From Actinomycetes bacterium (GTDB taxonomy: Bacteria; Actinomycetota; Coriobacteriia; Coriobacteriales; Eggerthellaceae), in the NCBI GenBank assembly GCA_023429565.1, contig JAEZDJ010000053.1:1-45921 (forward strand): a stretch of 45,921 bases of DNA, written 5' to 3'. Shown one piece after another: positions 1 to 8,395 of the stretch. Position 1 is the stretch's first letter, and the number at the start of each line of letters is the position of its first letter. The translations under genes were made by a program, and so were the position numbers. The notes beneath the pieces were generated by a model. It worked only from the letters and a program-made list of their open reading frames with translations. It made no database searches and had not been told where the DNA came from.

Positions 1-698
1 TTGATACACCGAAGCCAGTTCGTCTGATGAGACGGATTCTTGACATCGCAAGCGATGAAGACTCTATCGTCCTTGACTTCTTTTCGGGCTCGGCAAGCAT
101 GGGCGAGGCGGTTGTGGCCAAGAATGCCGAAGACGGCGGGAATCGGAACTTCATTCTGGTTCAGCTGCCAGAAAAGGCATCGGGCGAATGGGACACCCTT
201 TGTGATATCGGCGAAGAGCGTATTCGGCGTGCTGGTGCGAAAATCGCAGCTGAAATCGAGGAGGAGAACAAGCAGCTCAAACTCGGCGAAGAGCCAAAAC
301 CCATTCCCGACATCGGTTTCCGCGTGCTCAAGCTCGACGATTCGGGCATCAACAACCCCGATGAGATGACTCTTGTCGACAACGTGGTGAAGGACGACCG
401 CACCGACGAGGATATCATCTTCGAGATGATGCTCAAGTGGGGCCTGGAGCTCACGTTACCTGTTGAGCCGATGGAGGCCGCCGGCTATCCCTGTTATTCC
501 GTCGCATCCGACGAGCTTATCTGCTGCATGTCCGAAGGCCTCACCATCGAAGCGCTGCAGGCTATCGCCGACCGCGAGCCCAGGCGAGTATTCATGCTGG
601 ACTCTATCCTCACCGACACCCTCAAGCTCAACGCCGTGCAAATCTTCAAGCATGCCTCCGATAAAAGCGGCCTAGAGATAGAACTGAGGACGGTCTAG
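1..698 (+). CDS. mod: Type III restriction-modification methyltransferase (Mod), C-terminal part
   Basis: This is the 3' end of a Mod subunit, which methylates adenine in the recognition sequence and gives the Res subunit its specificity. The frame is open from base 3, so the gene begins upstream of the window. The first visible residues (DTPKPVRLMRRIL) and the following LDFFSGSAS are the SAM-binding motif I region. Beta-class methyltransferases carry this motif after the catalytic DPPY motif, so its C-terminal position fits Mod, and the DPPY motif would lie outside the window. The remaining 170 or so residues are the variable tail that contacts Res. The stop codon lies one base before the start of res, so the two are one operon. 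The identification rests on motif I and the adjoining Res; the target sequence cannot be read. Confidence 0.9.
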   Translation, partial: DTPKPVRLMRRILDIASDEDSIVLDFFSGSASMGEAVVAKNAEDGGNRNFILVQLPEKASGEWDTLCDIGEERIRRAGAKIAAEIEEENKQLKLGEEPKPIPDIGFRVLKLDDSGINNPDEMTLVDNVVKDDRTDEDIIFEMMLKWGLELTLPVEPMEAAGYPCYSVASDELICCMSEGLTIEALQAIADREPRRVFMLDSILTDTLKLNAVQIFKHASDKSGLEIELRTV

Positions 699-699
699 C

Positions 700-3600
700 A
701 TGTCCCAACTCGAATTCAAGTACTCTTCTGACCAGCAGCATCAGGTGGAGGCCATCGAGGCAACCGTCAACCTGTTCACCGGTCAGCAGTTCATCAGCAG
801 CGCATTCACTGCGAATACGGCGCAAACCTACCAGGCATCGCTAATCAGCGGCGAGGAATACGGCGGGCAGGCCGCGCTGTTCGACACCGTGGGACACGGC
901 AACGACCTGCGCCTTTCGGCGCGGCAGCTGGAAGAGAACCTGCACGCCATCCAAGAGGACAACTGCCTTCCCCCAACGTGCGAAACCACCGACGGTCGCC
1001 TGCGCGACTTCACCATCGAGATGGAGACGGGCACGGGAAAAACCTACGTGTACATCCGCAGCATCTACGAGCTGAACAAGCGCTACGGCATCACGAAGTT
1101 CTGCATCGTCGTGCCCAACGTGGCCATCCGCGAAGGCATCATGAAGTCGTTCGAAACCACGCGCAAGCACTTCGAGACGCTCTACGACCGAACCCCGCTC
1201 GACGTGTTCATCTACGACTCGAAGGACATGGGCCCAGTGGGCAACTTCGCCACGTCGTCGTCCATCCAGGTGATGATCATCAACATCGGCGCGTTCAACA
1301 AGGCGTTCGACGACGAAGGGATGGAGGACAAGAGCAACCTGTTCCATCGCCGCAGCGAGAAGCTTATCGGCGGGCGCTCGCCCCAAGAGGTGGTTGCCGC
1401 CTGCAAGCCCATCGTCATCATCGACGAGCCGCAGAGCGTAGACAATACGGCAAAGGCGAAGAAGGCCATCAAGAGCCTGAACCCGCTGTTCGTGCTGCGC
1501 TATTCCGCCACCCACAAGCAAACCTACAACATGATCTACCGCCTGACGCCGGTCGATGCGTTCCAGCGCGACTTGGTGAAGGGCATCTGCGTCGACTCCA
1601 TCCAATCGCAGGCAGACATGAACGGCGCTTACGTGCGGCTGGATGCAACCAAGGCGCATCCGTTCAACGCCAAGGTTACCATCGACGTGCGCCAGAAAGA
1701 TGGAAGCCAGAAGCGCAAGGCCGTAACCGTGAAGACGGGCGACTCGCTGTACGATAAGAGCAACGAGAACTCCGATTACGAGGCCGGGTGGATTGTCTCG
1801 AACATCGAGACCGCCGAAGGGCGAGAGTTTATCGAGTTCCAAAACGGCGAGTATCTGGAGAAGGGCGAGGCCGTGGGCGATGTGGCCGAGGCTGCCATCA
1901 AGCGCGCGCAGATACGCCGCACCATCGAAGACCATCTGCAGCGCCAGCTGGAGCTGTATGCGCGCGGCATCAAGGTGCTCAGCCTCTTCTTCATCGACAA
2001 GGTTGAGAAGTACCGCGTGTACGAGCCGGAAATCCACAACGGCGAGTACGCAGACATCTTCGAGGAGGAGTACCGCGCCGTAGTCGCCTCCCCGAAGTGG
2101 CAGAAGCGCTACGAGAAGGCGGGCGTTCCCCTGAACCCCGATGCGTCGGCCGTTCATGACGGGTACTTCGCCAAAGACGGCAAGGGCAAGTACAAGAACA
2201 CGACAGCAACTGCCAGCAGTGCAGCGGACACCTCGGCGTTCGAGCTGATTATGCACAAGAAGGAGACGCTCATCTCCTTCCCCGACGGGCATGATCCTGA
2301 CAAGGACGTCGCTTTCATCTTCAGCCATTCCGCGCTGAAGGAGGGCTGGGACAATCCCAACGTATTCCAGATATGCACGCTGGTGGAGACGAAGGACACC
2401 CTGACCAAGCGCCAGAAGATTGGGCGCGGCCTGCGCCTCTGCGTCGACCAGAACGGCGAGCGCTGCTACGACCCCGAGGCGAACGTTCTCACCGTCATCG
2501 CGAACGAATCCTATGACGAGTTCGCCAACGGCCTGCAGAAGGAGTTCGAGAAGGAGGATTTCAAGTTTGGCATCCTCACGCCCGAGTCGTTCACGAAGGT
2601 GACCGTCGAGAAGCCCGACGGAACCGAAGAGCGCTTCGGTTATGCGCGCTCGAGCCAAACGTACGAGCACTTCAAGGCTGCGGGCCTCGTTGACGCCAAG
2701 GGCAACATCACGCCCGCACTCAAGGCCGATGCGGAGGCTGGCAAGGTCGAGCTTCCCCCAGAACTCGAGCCCGCGAGGGAGCAGATACAGGCGGTTATCC
2801 TGCATAAGGCCCAGAAGCTGCAGATTAAGAACAAGGCCCAAGAGGTTACCGTCGAGCTGCAGAAGGACGTCACGAACGACCCCGCGTTCATGGAGTTATG
2901 GGAGCGCATTCGCCGCCGTACGCGCTTCGAGGTCGACGTCGATTCGGATGCCCTCGTGGCTGACGCGATTGCAGAGGTCCAAAGCATGCCCAAGGTGAAG
3001 CCGCTTGAGGTCATGAGCTTGCGCGCATCGCTCAACGTCGACGATTCGGGCATATCCACGACGGGAACCGGCACGTCCATAGTAACGACGGATTCAAAGC
3101 GCGTATATGACCTTCCCGACCCCATTGCCGAGTTGCAGGATGCCGTCGGGCTCACGCGTGGGACGATAAAGAGGATTCTCGAGGGCTGCGGCCGCTTCGA
3201 CGAGTTCGCCGTCGATCCGGCGACCTTCCTAGCGCAGGTGGCCGCCAAGATTACGAAGGCAAAGAACGCAGCAGTCGCGAAGGGCATCAAGTACGTGAAG
3301 CTGCCGGACGACGAATGGTACACGATGAAGGACCTCGACCCCGGCGATTTCCACGCCTACCTTGATTCGAATGCCTGGGAGCCGCAGGTGAATCCCGACA
3401 AGTGCCTTTATAACTACGTCGTATACGACTCGTCGAGTGTAGAGAAGCCTTTTGCGGAGGCGCTTGACCTGGCTGACGAGGTGAAGGTGTTTGCCAAGCT
3501 GCCTTCGTCGTTCAAGATAGACACGCCCTTGGGTTCGTACAACCCCGACTGGGCATACGTCGAGGAAAAGGATGGCGAGAACCGCGTGTACTTCGTAACC

Positions 3601-3750
3601 GAAACCAAGGGAGGAACCAACGGCGACCCTGCGCTGCGCGATTCCGAGCGAGCGAAGATCGAATGCGCCAAGAAGCACTTCGCCACGCTCGAATTAGGAG
3701 ACGATTTCGAATACGACGTCCGAACGACGTACGCGGTAACAAGTATTTAG
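700..3750 (+). CDS. res: Type III restriction endonuclease, Res subunit
   Basis: Res is the ATP-driven translocase and nuclease of a type III system and acts in complex with Mod. The 1016-residue protein has a superfamily 2 helicase core: Walker A ETGTGKT at 109-115, the DEPQ box at 242-245, an SATHK motif, and the later motifs ALKEGWDNPNVF and KRQKIGRGLRL. The C-terminus has the PD-(D/E)xK nuclease signature: D950 in NPDW and E968-T-K970 in TETKGG. All key residues look intact. The ATG at 700 has GAGGA nine bases upstream and starts one base after the mod stop, which suggests translational coupling. The length is usual for Res. The function is secure; activity is inferred from the intact motifs. 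Confidence 0.95.
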   Translation: MSQLEFKYSSDQQHQVEAIEATVNLFTGQQFISSAFTANTAQTYQASLISGEEYGGQAALFDTVGHGNDLRLSARQLEENLHAIQEDNCLPPTCETTDGRLRDFTIEMETGTGKTYVYIRSIYELNKRYGITKFCIVVPNVAIREGIMKSFETTRKHFETLYDRTPLDVFIYDSKDMGPVGNFATSSSIQVMIINIGAFNKAFDDEGMEDKSNLFHRRSEKLIGGRSPQEVVAACKPIVIIDEPQSVDNTAKAKKAIKSLNPLFVLRYSATHKQTYNMIYRLTPVDAFQRDLVKGICVDSIQSQADMNGAYVRLDATKAHPFNAKVTIDVRQKDGSQKRKAVTVKTGDSLYDKSNENSDYEAGWIVSNIETAEGREFIEFQNGEYLEKGEAVGDVAEAAIKRAQIRRTIEDHLQRQLELYARGIKVLSLFFIDKVEKYRVYEPEIHNGEYADIFEEEYRAVVASPKWQKRYEKAGVPLNPDASAVHDGYFAKDGKGKYKNTTATASSAADTSAFELIMHKKETLISFPDGHDPDKDVAFIFSHSALKEGWDNPNVFQICTLVETKDTLTKRQKIGRGLRLCVDQNGERCYDPEANVLTVIANESYDEFANGLQKEFEKEDFKFGILTPESFTKVTVEKPDGTEERFGYARSSQTYEHFKAAGLVDAKGNITPALKADAEAGKVELPPELEPAREQIQAVILHKAQKLQIKNKAQEVTVELQKDVTNDPAFMELWERIRRRTRFEVDVDSDALVADAIAEVQSMPKVKPLEVMSLRASLNVDDSGISTTGTGTSIVTTDSKRVYDLPDPIAELQDAVGLTRGTIKRILEGCGRFDEFAVDPATFLAQVAAKITKAKNAAVAKGIKYVKLPDDEWYTMKDLDPGDFHAYLDSNAWEPQVNPDKCLYNYVVYDSSSVEKPFAEALDLADEVKVFAKLPSSFKIDTPLGSYNPDWAYVEEKDGENRVYFVTETKGGTNGDPALRDSERAKIECAKKHFATLELGDDFEYDVRTTYAVTSI

Positions 3751-3849
3751 GGCATCTCGCAATCGGCCAAGAAGCGCTTCGGGGAACTGGGGCAGGGATC
3801 AGGCTTCGTGCATGACGTCGAAGTCGAGTATCGCTACTCGAATGTTTAG
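3751..3849 (+). pseudogene. In-frame remnant resembling a second Res C-terminus
   Basis: Directly after the res TAG stop the same frame stays open for 32 codons and ends at TAG 3847-3849. The encoded stretch contains SAKKRFGELGQG and HDVEVEYRYSNV. It resembles the true Res end, which has CAKKHFATLELG and YDVRTTYAV. The DNA shares GCCAAGAAGC followed by CTTCG. I read it as the leftover tail of another Res allele after recombination at the 3' end. It has no start codon of its own and carries the Shine-Dalgarno sequence of the next gene at its end. Chance similarity of a short stretch remains possible. Confidence 0.45.
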
Positions 3850-3857
3850 GAGGGAAA

Positions 3858-6125
3858 TTGAGCTTTAGCTGGGAGATCAAGCTGAAGGGTTTCGGACCGT
3901 TTGCTACGCAGGCTGGCGGTACTCTAACCCTCAGCAACTCACGGATAGCAATTTATTCTGGTAACGGCCAGGGCAAGACCTGCATCAGCCGCCTTTTCCG
4001 CGCTGCCGATAACGATGCGGGCGCATTGGCGGGTAACATAATCAACCGCACTGAAGATGCCGGTTCTTTCTCTTTCGTCACTTCGAACCAACGCTCCCAG
4101 CCCGAGAAACTGCACATTACGATGGAGCGCGGCAAAGATGTCATTGTCAGGAACGACACAGGTTACATATTCCACGTATTCAACAGTGATTACATCAGAG
4201 ATAACCTCGGAGCACTCCACTATGCACCAAACGGTGACGGCTTCACCGGATACATCATCGGCCGAGATAACATCGATGTCTCTGACAAGAGGGAGCAGCT
4301 CTCGGGATTGAGCAAGCGTGGACAAGAAATACGTGCCGCAATCGATAAGGTCGTCGCTGAAGGGCGTACAACCCTTGCAGACTACGAGCTTACTAGATAC
4401 AGGGGATACTCTGAACTTACCGTAGAGAACATATTGGCAATGGACTCTTGCTCGTCCGAATACGAAAGCAAGCTCGCAGAGTTCGAAGCGTTACGAGGGC
4501 TTCCGGATCCTATTCCAGTTTTGGCAGGGATCAACTGCACCGCAGGGCAAGTCGATCTTGATAGCATCGGCATCCTGCTTACCCAACCCTTCTCGCGCGA
4601 CAAGTTCGCCGATGAATTCGTTGCAGAAGTGCAGCCAAAGATGGAGTTCGTCAAAAATGGCCTCGACCTCACCAGAGATAACAGATGCCCTTATTGCGGT
4701 ATGGTGTTCGATGGCGATGCGAAAACGCTCATACACAACTACGAAGAGTATGTACGCGGCGCAGAGGCAAAGACCGTTTCTGAAATAGAGGGACATATCA
4801 GGACACTGAATACGCTCTGTGATTCATATGAGCGGTTCGCCTCTCTCTACCGCACAAAGCGAATACAATTCGATTCACTGAAGTCGGCATTTCCCGATCT
4901 TAGCGAGGCTACCCTCGCTGATGTTCCGACATTCACTGAGATAAAGGCCTCCACGAGCGCCGTCAGCGAAACGCTAAGGCGCAAGATTGCCGATATCTCA
5001 CTTACCTACGATGTTGCGCCAGTGACACAACTCAAGACATTATTGGATACCATGGAGGCTGCCGTCGCCGACACGGAAAATACACTTTCCAGGTTCGATG
5101 GTCTTGCTGCAAATGCATCCAAAGCAATTAAAAGCGTCAAGCGTGATCTTTGTGTCGAGATGACTCGCAAGATTAGGGTTGACTGCGATTCATTGATTTC
5201 TGCACGCGAATCGATTCTGCAAGCATACAGACAGCTCGATGCCGATATAAAGGCAGAAGAAGTCAAATTCAGGAGACCAAAGCGAGCGGCCATAGCTCAG
5301 ATGCTCGCAAAAATGATTCACGAAGTCTTCGGCGATAAGTATGTTTTCGATTCGGACCAGTTCACCATTTCACTAGGCGATTCACCACTCGGCGAAGATG
5401 CCGAGGACGTTATGAGTGATGGCGAAAAATCCGCTCTCGCATTCTGCCATTACGTCGCATCAACATGGAATCTGCTAGAAAGCGATGATGATGCCCAGAA
5501 TCTATTTTTCGTTATCGACGATCCAATATCAAGCTTGGATTATCACTACGTTTACAGCATTCTCCAGATTATCAGAGATTTCAATATCACTTTTGGCCTA
5601 AAACGAGTGCGGTTTCTGCTTTTGACGCACAGCAGTGCCTTCTTCAACATGCTGGCCAGAAACGGCGTTGTTAAGGAATGCTTCGTACTACATGACGGGG
5701 TTATTAAACCTTGTGTAAGCCACTACATCACCCCATACAGCGAACACCTTAAGGATCTTGTCGAAATTGCACTTGGCACGCGCGACCCGTCACATACGAC
5801 AGGTAACTCCATACGTCAAATCATCGAGTCGCTTTGGAGGTTTGACAACCCAGCATCGACGGACCTGCTCGCCTATCTCAATACGCAAGAATGCGCCGCG
5901 CTAAAAGATTGCGAATACATCTACTCTATCTGCCAAGACCAATCGCATGGTGCCTCGCTGTTCGACAGAGACCAGCCTCCAGATGACGAATCGATACGTA
6001 GAGCCTGCTGGGCGGTTCTGAATCACGTCCACGGTCGCTATCCTGGGCAGCTCATCGCTTCATCAATTGACTTTGAAACGTTAGCCCAACAGCAAGGCGA
6101 TAACGACTATAGTAATTTCCGCTGA
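3858..6125 (+). CDS. RloC/PrrC-like anticodon nuclease (AAA_13 ATPase)
   Basis: This is a 755-residue ABC-type ATPase of the group that includes the tRNA anticodon nucleases PrrC and RloC, which cut tRNA when a partner restriction system is disabled. Seen directly: Walker A GNGQGKT at 35-41, helical stretches around a single C277-PY-C280 pair resembling the zinc hook of RloC, an ABC signature MSDGEK at 519-524, Walker B ending in VIDDP at 552-556, and an H-loop LLLTHSS. Near the C-terminus, R653-x3-E657 and H697 match the spacing style of the PrrC nuclease triad (R320, E324, H356). The length fits RloC and is about twice that of PrrC. The start is TTG with AGGAGG three to four bases upstream. 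Two hand-counted 60-base lines are 42 and 47 percent GC, well below the flanks, which suggests separate acquisition. The nuclease assignment is inference from the triad and the neighbouring R-M genes. Confidence 0.7.
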   Translation: MSFSWEIKLKGFGPFATQAGGTLTLSNSRIAIYSGNGQGKTCISRLFRAADNDAGALAGNIINRTEDAGSFSFVTSNQRSQPEKLHITMERGKDVIVRNDTGYIFHVFNSDYIRDNLGALHYAPNGDGFTGYIIGRDNIDVSDKREQLSGLSKRGQEIRAAIDKVVAEGRTTLADYELTRYRGYSELTVENILAMDSCSSEYESKLAEFEALRGLPDPIPVLAGINCTAGQVDLDSIGILLTQPFSRDKFADEFVAEVQPKMEFVKNGLDLTRDNRCPYCGMVFDGDAKTLIHNYEEYVRGAEAKTVSEIEGHIRTLNTLCDSYERFASLYRTKRIQFDSLKSAFPDLSEATLADVPTFTEIKASTSAVSETLRRKIADISLTYDVAPVTQLKTLLDTMEAAVADTENTLSRFDGLAANASKAIKSVKRDLCVEMTRKIRVDCDSLISARESILQAYRQLDADIKAEEVKFRRPKRAAIAQMLAKMIHEVFGDKYVFDSDQFTISLGDSPLGEDAEDVMSDGEKSALAFCHYVASTWNLLESDDDAQNLFFVIDDPISSLDYHYVYSILQIIRDFNITFGLKRVRFLLLTHSSAFFNMLARNGVVKECFVLHDGVIKPCVSHYITPYSEHLKDLVEIALGTRDPSHTTGNSIRQIIESLWRFDNPASTDLLAYLNTQECAALKDCEYIYSICQDQSHGASLFDRDQPPDDESIRRACWAVLNHVHGRYPGQLIASSIDFETLAQQQGDNDYSNFR

Positions 6126-6208
6126 TTAGCAAGCGGTTGTATATGCAGATGAGAAAACGGTAAGACACGAGTACGCAGCTTGTGGTTTAAACTCCACTGT
6201 TTGTTCGC

Positions 6209-6237
6209 TTTACGGGAACTAATGTTCGCTCTACAAT
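6209..6237 (+). promoter_or_regulatory. LexA/SOS box within the dinB promoter
   Basis: The perfect palindrome GAAC-TAAT-GTTC lies at 6216-6227, matching the GAAC-N4-GTTC core of Gram-positive and actinobacterial LexA operators. It sits between a -35-like TTTACG (6209-6214) and a -10 TACAAT (6232-6237) with a 17-base spacer, so bound LexA would block the polymerase. The next gene is a Y-family polymerase, a classic SOS target. Confidence 0.75.
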
Positions 6238-6278
6238 CCTAAGCATCGGTTGCGGATTGGAAGGGATTGGGGGCGAGC

Positions 6279-7556
6279 ATGCGCAAGCGGGCGATACTGC
6301 ACAGCGACATAAACTGCTGCTATGCCCAGATAGAATGCCAAGCCCACCCCGAGTTGCGCGGCAAGCCCGTGGTCGTTGGAGGCGACGAGGAGGCACGTCA
6401 CGGCATCGTACTCGCAAAGAACATGCTGGCAAAGAAATGGGGCATCGGCACGGCTGAGACCCTGCGCGACGCGCGTCGCAAGTGTCCAGAACTGGTGGTA
6501 GTGCCGCCCGACTATCGCCTGTACATGAAGGTGTCGGGGCTGGCGCGCAAGATCTACTACGACTACTCCGATTGCGTGGAGCCCTTCGGCCCCGACGAGG
6601 CATGGATTGACGTCACGGGAACGCAGAGGTGCTTGGGGCTCACACCGGTAGAGATCGCACGGGAGATATCCGAGCGCATGAAAGCAGAGTTGGGTATCAC
6701 GGTATCGGTCGGGGTTAGCTGGAACAAGATATTCGCCAAGTTCGGCAGCGATTACAAGAAGCCCGATGCGGTGACGGTGATAGATGAAACCAACTATCAC
6801 GACATCGTATGGACTGCCCCGGTGCGCGAGCTTTTGTACGTGGGTGCCGCTACCGATGCCAAGCTGCATTCGTCGGGCATTTGCACCATAGGCGACCTAG
6901 CCCATGCCACCGACTACTACCTGCAGCACCGCTTGGGCAAGATGGGCTTTTTGCTGCGCGCGTTTGCCCGCGGCGATGATGCAACGGAGGTAAAGCCGCT
7001 CGACCGCGCAAGCTGCGATGTTGACCGCGAAACCAAAAGCTACGGCAACGGCATCACCTTCCCGCGCGACATCGAAGACCCTCAAACCGCCAAGGCCGTC
7101 ATCTGGATGCTGGCTGAAAGCGTAGCCCAGCGCATGCGCGAGGGGCGCGCACGGGCGCGAACCATCGCCATAGGGGTGAGAAGCGCCCGCAACCTGTCCA
7201 GCTACACCCGGCAAACATGCGCACCTCTGCCCACCAACATCACCGGCGAGGTGGCGCACATCGCCTGGCGGCTGCTGTGCGACAACGAGCCTCTTAACGA
7301 CACACGGCCCTTGCGGGGGCTGTACGTGCGCGCAAGCAACCTGGTATCGGCGGACGAGGACATGCAGATGATGCTGTTCGACCCGCTGCCGCAACGCACC
7401 GAGCGCGAGGGGCTGGACGCGACGATCGACGAGCTGCGCCGTCGCTTTGGCAACAACTGCGTAGTGTGGGGACCGCAGGCGCAAGACGCCACCGCGTGGG
7501 AGCTGGATGCCAAGCGCGACAACGTGGTGCATCCCGTCAGTTTCTTTCATAGGTAG
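6279..7556 (+). CDS. dinB: DNA polymerase IV (Y-family translesion polymerase)
   Basis: This is an error-prone polymerase for bypass of damaged template, 425 residues. The N-terminal palm starts ILHSDINCCYAQIE with the first metal ligand at D10. The second catalytic pair is D106-E107 in GPDEAWIDVTG. A QMMLF motif at 363-367 matches the beta-clamp binding pentapeptide QxxLF near the C-terminus. The ATG at 6279 is preferred over an in-frame TTG at 6267 because homologous proteins begin near the palm; the ribosome site is weak and purine-rich (GGAAGGGA further upstream). A LexA palindrome lies in the promoter, so SOS induction is expected. It is followed 12 bases later by a small conserved gene. 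It may be cargo of the guaA-side island or host core; the window cannot decide. Confidence 0.93.
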   Translation: MRKRAILHSDINCCYAQIECQAHPELRGKPVVVGGDEEARHGIVLAKNMLAKKWGIGTAETLRDARRKCPELVVVPPDYRLYMKVSGLARKIYYDYSDCVEPFGPDEAWIDVTGTQRCLGLTPVEIAREISERMKAELGITVSVGVSWNKIFAKFGSDYKKPDAVTVIDETNYHDIVWTAPVRELLYVGAATDAKLHSSGICTIGDLAHATDYYLQHRLGKMGFLLRAFARGDDATEVKPLDRASCDVDRETKSYGNGITFPRDIEDPQTAKAVIWMLAESVAQRMREGRARARTIAIGVRSARNLSSYTRQTCAPLPTNITGEVAHIAWRLLCDNEPLNDTRPLRGLYVRASNLVSADEDMQMMLFDPLPQRTEREGLDATIDELRRRFGNNCVVWGPQAQDATAWELDAKRDNVVHPVSFFHR

Positions 7557-7568
7557 GGGTGCTTTGCG

Positions 7569-7847
7569 ATGGTCCGAGGAATAGAGCGCCGCGAGAAGTG
7601 CTATGTGGGCGTGACGCTGCATGACGACGAAGACGGAATCAGGACGCCTTTGGCGATAGCCTGGGAGGACGGGCGCTGCTTTGCGATAGACCGCGTGACC
7701 GAGTGCCGCTATGCCGCATCGATGAAGACGGGCGGCCACGGCATGCGCTACGCAGTGGTGGTCGAAGGTAAGCCGACATTTCTGTGGCATGACGGCGAGC
7801 GCTGGTACGTGGAGCGCATCGTGCACGACGGCGTAACGGCGATGTAG
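7569..7847 (+). CDS. Small conserved partner of DNA polymerase IV, function unknown
   Basis: This is a 92-residue soluble protein with no catalytic motif that I recognise. The core reads like a short beta-rich fold: a central RCFAIDRVTECRYAAS segment, a Gly-rich GGHGMRYAV turn, and a final FLWHDGERWYVERI strand pair. Small proteins with a similar pattern often sit beside Y-family polymerase genes in Gram-positive bacteria (the DUF6504-like neighbourhood in actinobacteria). I therefore infer an accessory role in translesion synthesis, without direct proof. It begins 12 bases after dinB, so both are probably transcribed from the SOS-boxed promoter. The start is the first ATG, with a weak GGGG-type ribosome site. 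Confidence 0.7.
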   Translation: MVRGIERREKCYVGVTLHDDEDGIRTPLAIAWEDGRCFAIDRVTECRYAASMKTGGHGMRYAVVVEGKPTFLWHDGERWYVERIVHDGVTAM

Positions 7848-7897
7848 CTGCCGTCCGAGACACAGCAGCCAGCTAATGAATTCGCAACGAAAATGAC

Positions 7898-7990
7898 GTA
7901 GCATGAACACACGTTGGGGCGCGTGTCTGCGACCGGCCGGAGTAGCGCGCCCCACGTGCAAGAATGCTTGGCGCATATGAGTCATGCTAC
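7898..7990. repeat. Nested inverted repeats
   Basis: The outer arms GTAGCATGA (7898-7906) and TCATGCTAC (7982-7990) enclose an inner pair: ACGT-T-GGGGCGCG (7911-7923) against CGCGCCCCACGT (7946-7957), a 12-base-pair stem with one bulge. The whole lies in the gap between the dinB partner and the next gene on the opposite strand. No T-run follows either arm, so it is not a clear intrinsic terminator. It could be an RNA structure, a protein-binding site, or part of a transfer origin for the mobile element. Confidence 0.5.
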
Positions 7991-8031
7991 TCCCCGACGG
8001 ACAAAGCTGCCTGAAAACTGGAAGCCGGACG

Positions 8032-8283
8032 CTACCTCCACCGTGAGTACTTGGCAAGCTCGCGTTCAACATCTCCAACGCTGAACCTTACCGCGCGACC
8101 AATGCGGATGACGGGGATGCGGTTCTCGCGAGCCATTTTGTATACGAAGCCGGTTGAGATACGCAGCGTCTCGGCAAGCTCGCGAGCGGTAACGATCCCG
8201 TCGGAAAGAACCGATTGCGTAGTGCAGCGCCGGGGATCGGGCATGTTGGCCATGAGGGTGTTCTGGGAAAGGGTTGCTTGCAT
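8032..8283 (-). CDS. Excisionase-type helix-turn-helix DNA-binding protein
   Basis: This is an 83-residue protein whose second half is a MerR-like winged HTH of the excisionase family: VTARELAETLRISTGFVYKM followed by IPVIRIGRAVRFSVGDVERE. Such proteins act as recombination directionality factors or small regulators. The ATG (complement of 8281-8283) has a strong AGGAGG eight bases upstream (complement of 8292-8297). It lies on the same strand as the upstream YraN-like gene and the integrase, which supports membership of the mobile element. A second excisionase-like protein sits right next to the integrase, so this copy may regulate cargo rather than excision. Confidence 0.8.
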   Translation of the reverse strand: MQATLSQNTLMANMPDPRRCTTQSVLSDGIVTARELAETLRISTGFVYKMARENRIPVIRIGRAVRFSVGDVERELAKYSRWR

Positions 8284-8318
8284 GATGGATTCCTCCTATG
8301 GGAAACGGGTTGTCTGTC

Positions 8319-8384
8319 AAGGTCTCGGGCAGCTCGTGTTGCCCGAGACCTTGTCTGCTGCCCCAGCCTTCCGGCCGGGGCAGC
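8319..8384. repeat. Two tandem hairpins between minus-strand genes
   Basis: AAGGTCTCGGGCA (8319-8331) and TGCCCGAGACCTT (8340-8352) form a perfect 13-base-pair stem with an eight-base loop. Directly next to it GCTGCCCC (8357-8364) pairs with GGGGCAGC (8377-8384). They separate two genes on the minus strand. Neither is followed by a T-run, so they more likely stabilise or attenuate the transcript than end it cleanly. Confidence 0.55.
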
Positions 8385-8395
8385 CGCCTCGCGGA

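Noticed and set aside
841..2841. 666-codon open frame on the minus strand
   Set aside because: It lies wholly antisense to the well-supported res gene, has no ribosome site and reads as Leu/Val/Arg/His-rich text typical of GC-rich shadows.
3748..3750. Programmed readthrough of the res TAG stop
   Set aside because: The Res C-terminus is already complete before the stop, and the following residues look like a duplicate end rather than an extension.
6897..8078. 393-codon minus-strand frame over dinB
   Set aside because: It is antisense to dinB and its partner, with low-complexity Arg/His content and no domain.
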